23,124 bases of DNA from DSWT01 sp036845725. GTDB taxonomy: Bacteria; Chloroflexota; Anaerolineae; B4-G1; SLSP01. Under the pieces are notes generated by a model. That model was not told the DNA's origin. It did not search any database and saw only the letters and a list, made by a program, of their open reading frames with translations. The DNA lies in the NCBI GenBank assembly GCA_036845725.1, contig DAIUDK010000086.1, positions 1 to 23,124 on the forward strand, read 5' to 3'. Below, piece after piece: positions 1 through 5,608 of this stretch. Each line of letters starts with the position of its first letter. The stretch's first letter is position 1. A program made the position numbers and the translations under genes.

Positions 1-1
1 T

Positions 2-625
2 AATCCTTTGCAAGGAGTTAAAATCGAGCGCCAGGAGGAATTAACAGACCAGGAAAAAGACGCAGTGGCAAGCAAAGTATTACAAACACCCGATGTCCTT
101 AATGTACTTGGAACATCACGCACAACACCTGAGCCAACAATGGCCGTAGCAGTACGGCATATCCTGGATAATGGTAACACCTTGTTAGCTGTAGCAATCC
201 CTACAAAGGAAGAAAATGGCCAGGGTCTATTGATCTACTACGAAATGGCGAAACCTTTAGTGGAGACATTAGAGCTAGAATATAGAAATATATACAAAAG
301 TCAAGCTATGTTCGTAAAAACTGAAGGTGAGGTGATCGACCTGATTTCGACAAGTATTAATGGTCATCTCCCCAAAGCAAATCCCTCTCTCCAGTCCTCC
401 TGTGGTAACTGTACTGATCCCTTTCAATGGGATTATTATGGCAGTTATTGCACTCAATACGACGGAGCATGCATCTTCAGGTGTTGCGCTGCATGTATGA
501 TTCCATGTGGCACACAAAATTGGCCAGCTTGCATCATATGTGGAGTTGTGTGGTGTCCATTATGCGCGTTTTCTTGCTGCACTCAAGCTGCATATGGTTG
601 CATTTCATGCGGAACCATGCCATAA
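2..625 (+). CDS. Cysteine-rich halocin C8-like peptide precursor (5' end probably outside window)
   Basis: The frame is open to the left edge; the first possible start inside is TTG at 8, giving 205 residues, so the true start is uncertain and the gene is probably partial. Residues 1-120 are hydrophilic, mixed alpha/beta and Cys-free (for example LLAVAIPTKEENG, GLLIYYEMAKP). From residue 132 the character changes abruptly: 16 cysteines occur in 74 residues, at 132, 135, 148, 155, 159, 160, 163, 167, 175, 178, 183, 186, 190, 191, 198 and 201, within a hydrophobic, Gly/Ala/Trp/Tyr-rich tail. A long pro-region followed by a compact Cys-rich C-terminus is the plan of the halocin C8 family, in which the C-terminal peptide is cleaved and secreted as a bacteriocin and the pro-region can confer immunity. 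Assignment rests on architecture, not on alignment. The region is AT-richer than most of the window. The small membrane protein at 722 may be its partner. A Cys-rich metal-binding protein is an alternative. Confidence 0.6.
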   Translation, partial: NPLQGVKIERQEELTDQEKDAVASKVLQTPDVLNVLGTSRTTPEPTMAVAVRHILDNGNTLLAVAIPTKEENGQGLLIYYEMAKPLVETLELEYRNIYKSQAMFVKTEGEVIDLISTSINGHLPKANPSLQSSCGNCTDPFQWDYYGSYCTQYDGACIFRCCAACMIPCGTQNWPACIICGVVWCPLCAFSCCTQAAYGCISCGTMP

Positions 626-721
626 TAATACAGTGTTAATGAGAGGTGTAACTTGCTACTCAACCAGGTTTGAATCTCGCCGGCTAGACGCCGAGAACAC
701 GAAGTCGCCAGTAAGGAGAAT

Positions 722-1081
722 ATGCGTATTGAGAATGTGATCTTCAAGATAGGAGGCTTGGCCGCGTTGCTGATGGCGCTCGACTTTGCGATCAGTGGCT
801 TTGTGCATCCCTGGTTCGCCATTAGCTGGGGCGTCATTGTCGCCATCTGTCTTTTTCGAACCGAGAGCATCTCCCAGCAACATGGAAGCAAAATCAATAT
901 CACGCCTCCACTCCAGTTTGTTCTGGTGTTGCTCTTACTCGTGGTTACTGTAATCACAACGCGATGGGCGGCACTCGGATGGCAAAACCTGAGGCAATGG
1001 GGACTCGTCATTTTCACCGTTGCGCCCCTGTATTGGCGCGGGCTTGTGTGGGCCAGGTCGTATCTTAAAGGCACAAGGTAG
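722..1081 (+). CDS. Small polytopic membrane protein, possible immunity/export partner of the Cys-rich peptide
   Basis: This 119-residue protein has a good ribosome site (AAGGAG at 714-719) just before the ATG. Hydrophobicity suggests four membrane segments: about residues 6-27, 28-46, 66-86 and 95-113, with a charged loop (RTESISQQHGSK) between the second and third. No catalytic motif is visible and I do not recognise a named family. It starts 96 bases after the stop of the Cys-rich precursor gene, on the same strand, with no clear terminator between. Small multi-pass membrane proteins commonly sit next to bacteriocin precursors as immunity or transport-accessory proteins, so that role is inferred from position only. 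Confidence 0.6.
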   Translation: MRIENVIFKIGGLAALLMALDFAISGFVHPWFAISWGVIVAICLFRTESISQQHGSKINITPPLQFVLVLLLLVVTVITTRWAALGWQNLRQWGLVIFTVAPLYWRGLVWARSYLKGTR

Positions 1082-1193
1082 AACGTTTGTTCTGCTAACG
1101 CACATAGAATTAGGGCCTAACCACGCAAATTCTTGCCCAACGAGCAAGAAACGGGCGTCGCAAGTCCTTTTTGGTTCCGGCTTGTCCGGGTTA

Positions 1194-1245
1194 GGACGCA
1201 GATTTTCGAAGATTCACGCGGATAAAATCTCAAAAATCTGCGTCC
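1194..1245. repeat. Palindromic short-repeat element, 10-nt unit
   Basis: The outer arms GGACGCAGATTTT (1194-1206) and AAAATCTGCGTCC (1233-1245) are perfect 13-bp inverted repeats. Between them the left side continues as degenerate 10-nt copies (CGCAGATTTT, CGAAGATTCA, CGCGGATAAA). It lies in the non-coding gap between the convergent genes ending at 1081 (+) and 1262 (-), so it may help terminate transcription, although no strong T-run follows. Its plan matches the elements at 5528, 11951 and 18747. Confidence 0.7.
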
Positions 1246-1261
1246 GGCATTTTATTGAGGC

Positions 1262-1603
1262 TCATTCAGGAACAACTAAATCTTCGTACTCTTCTTTCGG
1301 CTCAGTCTCCGGTTGCGGTGTTTCTCCCTTCGACTTAGCAACCTTGACGTTCACGTCGCCGCTGAACAGGGAGTAAACGCCCAGCAGAAAGCCCAGGTTA
1401 TACCACGCCCCGTTATTGCGCGTCTCGTAGATGCTCACCCCTTTGTTAAACAGGCTCACCACAAAGGTAATCGCTGCAATATTGCCGTGCCAAAATCCCG
1501 CCCAGAACCTGGACGGCTTGGCCTCCAACTCCTTGAACCGTGAATTCTCTCCTGCAACTGCCAATTTGTTGACCGTCGAGCGATACAGTTTCCGATGGCA
1601 CAT
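1262..1603 (-). CDS. Small membrane protein with aromatic-rich GFWHG motif; start uncertain
   Basis: The 113-residue frame contains an aromatic/Gly-rich core (FWAGFWHGNIAAI, then YETRNNGAWYNLGFLLG) with two likely membrane segments at about residues 33-53 and 66-81, and an acidic C-terminal tail (PETEPKEEYEDL). Small bacterial membrane proteins with a WAGxWHG...NNGxWYxxGFxxG pattern are familiar to me, but no function is known. The only in-frame ATG, at 1603, has no convincing ribosome site and lies within the remnant of the sigma factor gene upstream. The natural start may therefore have been lost or lie further in. The first 20-30 residues are probably not native. It could be a live gene or part of a decayed locus. 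Confidence 0.5.
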   Translation of the reverse strand: MCHRKLYRSTVNKLAVAGENSRFKELEAKPSRFWAGFWHGNIAAITFVVSLFNKGVSIYETRNNGAWYNLGFLLGVYSLFSGDVNVKVAKSKGETPQPETEPKEEYEDLVVPE

Positions 1604-1843
1604 CGGCTGTCAAGACGTCGTCCGTCCGCTGCCGCCGGTAGTAATCGACGGCCACGTTAACCCGGCACGGTCGCGCCGGTAGCGATCCCGGCTGCGCCAG
1701 GCTCTCTCGAACGTCGTCGCCGTCAAATCCTGGGCCGCCTGATGATCGTACACCCGGTAACGGAAGAAGTTGTAGACCCGTGGCAGTTCGTCGACGTACA
1801 CAGCGTTCCAATCAATACTCTGGGTTGCGTTATCAGCATTCAC
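1562..1843 (-). pseudogene. ECF-type RNA polymerase sigma factor remnant (deletion plus frameshift)
   Basis: From the ATG at 1843 the frame encodes a sigma-70 region 2 signature: YVDELPRVYNFFRYRVYDH, then AAQDLTATTFERAWRSRDRY and RRDRAG. After RAG this frame runs into unrelated residues and stops at 1610. The expected continuation of region 2 (NVAVDYYRRQR, then TDDVLTADVPSET) is present in another minus frame starting about 1658. In intact ECF factors about ten residues (pattern F-x-x-W-L-F-x-I-A-R) join these two parts. Here they are missing, so roughly 31 bases were deleted, which also shifted the frame. Region 4, the -35-binding helix-turn-helix, is absent; the sequence passes directly into the small membrane protein gene. 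The remnant cannot make a working sigma factor. The end at 1562 is approximate. Confidence 0.7.
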
Positions 1844-1909
1844 GTCATATCCATCCTGCTCTATAATAGTATACGCAAGACGGACAAAAGTATCACACCG
1901 GGCCGGTGT

Positions 1910-1937
1910 TTGCTTTTGGGGATAAACAAAATATTAT
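1910..1937 (+). promoter_or_regulatory. Candidate sigma-70-type promoter for the F420 ligase-like gene
   Basis: TTGCTT (1910-1915) and TATTAT (1932-1937) are separated by 16 bases in an AT-rich stretch about 80 bases before the ATG at 2017. Transcription would begin near 1944 and include the hairpin at 1955-1972. The -10 box differs from consensus at one position and the -35 at two. A TATAAT also occurs at 1863-1868 but lacks a good -35. Confidence 0.35.
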
Positions 1938-1954
1938 GGAAGCTGCAAAAAGAC

Positions 1955-1972
1955 GGCGGATTGTGATCCGCC
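1955..1972. terminator. Short perfect hairpin in the leader of the F420 ligase-like gene
   Basis: GGCGGAT (1955-1961) and ATCCGCC (1966-1972) form a 7-bp stem with a TGTG loop. Read on the minus strand it is followed by a T-run (complement of AAAAAG, 1948-1953), so it could stop antisense transcription. Read on the plus strand it is a 5' leader hairpin. Its role is uncertain. Confidence 0.35.
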
Positions 1973-2016
1973 TTAAACGTTGAAGTAAGGTTATTTTGCC
2001 AGGAGGAATCACACAC

Positions 2017-3210
2017 ATGGAACGACTTTTAGGAACCGTAGCGCGCGGCATTCGCACGCCCATTGTATGCGAGGGCGATGACGTGGCGCAAATTGTGGTG
2101 GACAGCGTGCTCAAGGCCTCTGCAGCAGAAGGCTTTGCCATCCGTGACCGGGACGTGGTGGGCATTACGGAGTCGGTCGTGGCGCGGGCGCAGGGCAACT
2201 ATGCCACGGTGGACGCCATAGCCGCCGAACTGCGGGCGAAATTCGGCGGCGAATCTCTGGGGATTGTGTTCCCCATCCTCAGCCGCAACCGCTTTGCGAT
2301 TCTGCTCAAGGCCATCGCGCGCAGCACGAAACACCTCGTGATCCAACTCAGCTATCCCTCCGATGAAGTCGGCAATCAACTGTTTGATCCAGAACTGTTG
2401 GATGAACGCGGCATTGATCCCTGGACCAACAATCTGACGGAAAGCCAATTCGCGCAGGCGTTCGGCGGCGCCGTGCACCCCTTTACCGGCGTCGATTACG
2501 TTGCGTATTACCGGTCATTGGTGGAAGGCGAAGGCACAACCTGCACCTTCCTTTTTTCCAATCATGCCCAGACCATTCTGAACCACACCCGCAATGTGCT
2601 GACGTGTGACATCCATACCCGCGCACGGACGAAACGGCAACTACTTGCCGCCAGCGCGGGAACCGTGTACGGGCTGGACGAAATTCTGGCGTCTCCCGTG
2701 GACGGCAGCGGCTATCATCCAGAATACGGGCTGCTCGGCTCGAACAAAGCCACCGAAGAAACCGTGAAGCTCTTTCCCCGCGACGGGCAGGCGATTGTCG
2801 ACCGGATCCAACAGATCATCAAGGAGAAAACGGGGAAAGCTGTAGAAGTGCTGATCTATGGCGACGGCGCTTTCAAGGACCCGGTGGGCAAAATCTGGGA
2901 GCTGGCGGACCCGGTGGTTTCGCCCGCGTACACGACTGGTCTGGAAGGCACGCCCAACGAGGTGAAGATCAAGTATTTGGCGGACAATCAATTCGCCGGG
3001 CTGACCGGGCAAGCGCTGCGCGAGGCCATCGTCAACCAGATCAAGGCGAAAAAGGGAAACCTTACCGGAGCCATGGAAGCCCAAGGGACGACACCCCGCC
3101 GGTTGACGGACCTTGTCGGTTCGTTGTGCGACCTGGTCTCCGGGAGCGGCGACAAAGGCACGCCGGTCGTGTACATCCAGGGGTATTTCGACAGTTTAGC
3201 AGCGGAATAG
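2017..3210 (+). CDS. Coenzyme F420-0:L-glutamate ligase-like protein (CofE/FbiB family)
   Basis: The start is ATG at 2017, chosen because AGGAGG lies at 2001-2006; an upstream TTG at 1996 would add seven residues but precedes the ribosome site. The 397-residue product resembles CofE-type ligases, which add gamma-linked glutamate to F420-0 using GTP. The visible CofE-like pattern is an N-terminal G-I-x-x-P-I-V-x-E-G-D-D segment (residues 11-22), a D-x-D-V-V-x-I-x-E-S-V-V-A-R-A-Q-G stretch (about 44-60), then an ILSRNRF segment and Asp/His-rich segments further on. Archaeal CofE is about 250 residues, so this belongs to a longer lineage common in anaerobic bacteria that may act on a different acceptor. 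No other F420 biosynthesis gene is in the window. The membrane protein at 3223 follows closely on the same strand. Confidence 0.65.
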   Translation: MERLLGTVARGIRTPIVCEGDDVAQIVVDSVLKASAAEGFAIRDRDVVGITESVVARAQGNYATVDAIAAELRAKFGGESLGIVFPILSRNRFAILLKAIARSTKHLVIQLSYPSDEVGNQLFDPELLDERGIDPWTNNLTESQFAQAFGGAVHPFTGVDYVAYYRSLVEGEGTTCTFLFSNHAQTILNHTRNVLTCDIHTRARTKRQLLAASAGTVYGLDEILASPVDGSGYHPEYGLLGSNKATEETVKLFPRDGQAIVDRIQQIIKEKTGKAVEVLIYGDGAFKDPVGKIWELADPVVSPAYTTGLEGTPNEVKIKYLADNQFAGLTGQALREAIVNQIKAKKGNLTGAMEAQGTTPRRLTDLVGSLCDLVSGSGDKGTPVVYIQGYFDSLAAE

Positions 3211-3222
3211 TCGGAAAAGCCT

Positions 3223-4068
3223 ATGCCAGAAAAGAAGGATGCCCCTATGGGATTCGCCGCACGCAACGCAAAACTAATCGCGCTCCTTCTATTTCTATGC
3301 CTGTCATACGCCGTGATCATTTTGACCATCCAGAGCAGCCTCGGTAGTCCGCTATTGCGCCGGACAACAGGAGGAGACAATCCAACTTTCGAATTTATCT
3401 CTTCGAACTGGACCCAAAAACCATACAAAATCAGAATGGACGATATGTGGCAGTCGGAGGGAATCAACGCCACAGGACAAAACTATTATTTCTTCCCCAA
3501 ACCGGCCAAAGGGCACAGGTATTCGGAGCGATTCAATCCACAGTCGGATTATTTCCAGTCCTGGTTCGGCGCGTACACGATAGAGGATACGAACGACAAG
3601 ACGTATGCACTGTCGGGGGACAGTATCGATCCCCAGGCCATTCTCGATCTGGCGATTGCCGATCAAAAAGGGTGGCTCAGATCATTCGGATTGCCAGAGC
3701 CGCTTGTTGCAGTGGACACTTCGATTCCGGTCAATGTCACAGAGATCCAAATCGATGGCGGTTCAGGGTGGAAGATCACCGGAAAGATCAACGCCAACGT
3801 CGACGTTGGCGCGGATAATCCCTGGTGGGTTCTGCCAGCTTTGCTTAGCGCCCCGACCAGAGCATGGCATGGACTGGTCGAAAGCTATGGATCAGCAAGC
3901 CTGGATGTTGTTTCATATGTGTGGTATACCCCTGAGAACAAAGAACTCAATGTGGTCTATTACAATGGAATCGAGTTCAACGATTTAGGCCATTCACATC
4001 ATCGAACACTCCCCCTGATTAAAACAGAGTTGGATGCGATGGCGCAAAGTGTAACGGTGCGGAAATAA
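3223..4068 (+). CDS. Membrane-anchored extracytoplasmic protein of unknown function
   Basis: This 281-residue protein has one strong hydrophobic segment (about residues 17-37, LIALLLFLCLSYAVIILTI) after a short basic N-terminus, then a long soluble part rich in Tyr, Trp, Asp and Asn. It is probably an N-terminally anchored protein with the bulk outside the cell, or one with an uncleaved signal. No lipobox, protease triad or recognised fold signature is visible. Two starts are possible: ATG 3223 (weak GGAAAAG site) and ATG 3247 (preceded by AAGAAGGA), which would give 273 residues. It lies 12 bases after the F420 ligase-like gene and ends before a strong terminator, so the two probably share a transcript. 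Function unknown. Confidence 0.7.
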   Translation: MPEKKDAPMGFAARNAKLIALLLFLCLSYAVIILTIQSSLGSPLLRRTTGGDNPTFEFISSNWTQKPYKIRMDDMWQSEGINATGQNYYFFPKPAKGHRYSERFNPQSDYFQSWFGAYTIEDTNDKTYALSGDSIDPQAILDLAIADQKGWLRSFGLPEPLVAVDTSIPVNVTEIQIDGGSGWKITGKINANVDVGADNPWWVLPALLSAPTRAWHGLVESYGSASLDVVSYVWYTPENKELNVVYYNGIEFNDLGHSHHRTLPLIKTELDAMAQSVTVRK

Positions 4069-4093
4069 ATCAGTTCACGCATTTCTCAAGAAA

Positions 4094-4123
4094 AAACGAA
4101 TGGGCCGTTTGGCCCATTCGTTT
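4094..4123. terminator. Bidirectional intrinsic terminator between convergent genes
   Basis: AAACGAATGGGCC (4094-4106) pairs perfectly with GGCCCATTCGTTT (4111-4123) around a GTTT loop, giving a 13-bp stem. A-residues at 4091-4096 and T-residues after 4120 provide T-runs on both strands. It sits between the plus gene ending at 4068 and the minus gene ending at 4154. Confidence 0.85.
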
Positions 4124-4153
4124 ATTCGTTCATCATTCGTGGTCAGCCCGACC

Positions 4154-5509
4154 CTAAACCCACATCAAATCCGGATCCTCGACCAACTGCTTGATGTACT
4201 GCAAGAACCGCGACGCCGGGCCGCCATCGACCAGGCGGTGATCGAAGGTTAGACTCATCCACATCAGCTTGCGGATGCAGATTTCGCCGTTGTAGACTGC
4301 CGGTTTGTCCTGGATGCGCCCCACCCCGAGGATCGCAATTTCCGGCAGATTGATGATCGGCGCGAAAGCATCGATATCGAACATTCCCAAATTGGTGATC
4401 GTGAACGTCCCGCCGACCAACTCGTCGGGTAGCACTTTCCCCGCGCGCGTGCGCTGTACCAGATCATTCGTGATGCGGGCGATCTCCAGCAGGCCCCTGC
4501 GATCCACATCCCGCACCACCGGCACAATCAACCCGCGCCTGGTATCCATCGCCAGGCTGATGTTGATCTCGTCCAACTGGTGAATCACACCCGCCGCTTC
4601 ATCCAACCGTGCGTTGACGGCGGGGAACCGGCGCAGCGCCTTCGCCGCGATCACCATCAGCAGATCGTTGTAGCTGATGTTGAAGCCCAGCTCCTTCGCA
4701 AAGCGCGTCTTGAGCTTCTCGCGCAGCGCGGCAAACGGCGTCGCGTCCACTTCTACGGTGAGCGAGGTCGGCGCGGTGGTGACGTGGCTCGTATGCATCC
4801 GCTGCGCGATAATGGCGCGCACACCGGTCATCGGCGTCTCGACCAAGACCCTAGCCGGAGGCACTGACGGCGTTGCGAGCGACGGGAGCGACGCTGCTTC
4901 GCTAACGCGCGGACTGGCCTTCAATACATCTTCCTTTGTCACGCGCCCCGCCGGTCCGGTTCCAGAGACAGTGCTCACATCCACATCCAGGCTATCCGCC
5001 AGACGCCGCGCGACTGGCGTCACCTTGAGCGCCGCCGCGAGGTAAGCCGCGACATCCTTCTCCACGATCCGACCGCCCTGACCGGTGCCGACAATCTTTG
5101 TCAGGTCCACGCCCTCCTCCTCCGCCAGCTTCCGCGCGCGCGGCGTGACAAAGAGACGACCGGGGGCATCAGGTGCAGGCACAGGAGGTTCAACGGACGG
5201 CGGAGCGACTGGCCCACTCACCGGCTCGGCGGCTTTTTGCTGCCTCGCCGGTCCAAGAGGTTCATCCATCGTATCGGTCAGCCGCGCGACCACCGCGAGG
5301 ACGGGCACACGCTCACCGGCAGGCGTCAGAATCTCGCGCAGGAACCCCTCTGCCGACGCCTCGACCTCAAGGATGGCCTTGTCGGTCTCGACGGCAAACA
5401 GCACATCGCCGCGCTTGACCTCTTCGCCCATCGCCTTCATCCACTCGACAATGACGCCATCATTCATGGTCTCGCCCAACATAGGTAGAATCACGTCTTT
5501 CACTGCCAT
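4154..5509 (-). CDS. 2-oxo acid dehydrogenase E2 (dihydrolipoamide acyltransferase) with two peripheral subunit-binding domains
   Basis: Start is ATG 5509, preceded by a strong AAGGAGG; the frame extends upstream to 5572 only because it reads through a repeat array. The 451 residues contain a lipoyl domain (1-80; lipoyl-lysine K44 in ETDKAILEV), a Pro/Ala linker, two E3/E1-binding domains in tandem (119-158, VTPRARKLAEEEGVDL...GRIVEKDV; 162-198, VTPVARRLADSLDVDV...GRVTKEDV), a second linker, and the acyltransferase domain (226-451) with the active-site motif DHRLVDGG (H424, D428). E2 moves the acyl group from E1 to CoA and forms the core of the complex. It follows the fused E1 gene by about 100 bases containing the palindromic array. 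Substrate could be pyruvate, branched-chain 2-oxo acid or acetoin; sequence does not decide. No lipoamide dehydrogenase (E3) is in the window. Confidence 0.93.
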   Translation of the reverse strand: MAVKDVILPMLGETMNDGVIVEWMKAMGEEVKRGDVLFAVETDKAILEVEASAEGFLREILTPAGERVPVLAVVARLTDTMDEPLGPARQQKAAEPVSGPVAPPSVEPPVPAPDAPGRLFVTPRARKLAEEEGVDLTKIVGTGQGGRIVEKDVAAYLAAALKVTPVARRLADSLDVDVSTVSGTGPAGRVTKEDVLKASPRVSEAASLPSLATPSVPPARVLVETPMTGVRAIIAQRMHTSHVTTAPTSLTVEVDATPFAALREKLKTRFAKELGFNISYNDLLMVIAAKALRRFPAVNARLDEAAGVIHQLDEINISLAMDTRRGLIVPVVRDVDRRGLLEIARITNDLVQRTRAGKVLPDELVGGTFTITNLGMFDIDAFAPIINLPEIAILGVGRIQDKPAVYNGEICIRKLMWMSLTFDHRLVDGGPASRFLQYIKQLVEDPDLMWV

Positions 5510-5527
5510 AGCGTTCCTCCTTAAATG

Positions 5528-5605
5528 AAGTAAGGAGTAAGGAGTAAGAAGTAAGGAGTAGGGACTGAGCACATCCCTTACTCCATACTCCCTACTCCGT
5601 ACTCC
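5528..5605. repeat. Palindromic array of GGAGTAN heptamers between E1 and E2
   Basis: The left arm (5528-5564) contains at least four 7-nt units of the form GGAGTAA/GAAGTAA/GGAGTAG. The right arm (5574-5605) carries four units which, as reverse complement, read GGAGTAC, GGAGTAG, GGAGTAT and GGAGTAA. Units vary mainly at the seventh base. The loop is about 9 nt (CTGAGCACA). Transcribed with the E1-E2 message it would form a long imperfect hairpin between the two genes. Confidence 0.85.
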
Positions 5606-5608
5606 ATA

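Noticed and set aside
640..700. tRNA-like segment (GGTTTGAATCTCGCCGG resembles a T-arm)
   Set aside because: No acceptor, D-arm or anticodon arm can be built upstream and the T-loop lacks TTCRA.
626..721. Terminator or small gene between the Cys-rich gene and the membrane gene
   Set aside because: Only a weak, short G/C-rich self-complementary stretch is visible, without a T-run, and no plausible small frame with a ribosome site.
5510..5572. N-terminal extension of the E2 gene to ATG 5572
   Set aside because: It reads through the heptamer array (giving a Leu/Ser/Pro/Tyr repeat) and has no ribosome site, whereas ATG 5509 has AAGGAGG and begins the lipoyl domain.
5528..5605. CRISPR-like array
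   Set aside because: Units are only 7 nt, contiguous without spacers, and inverted in the second half; no cas genes are present.
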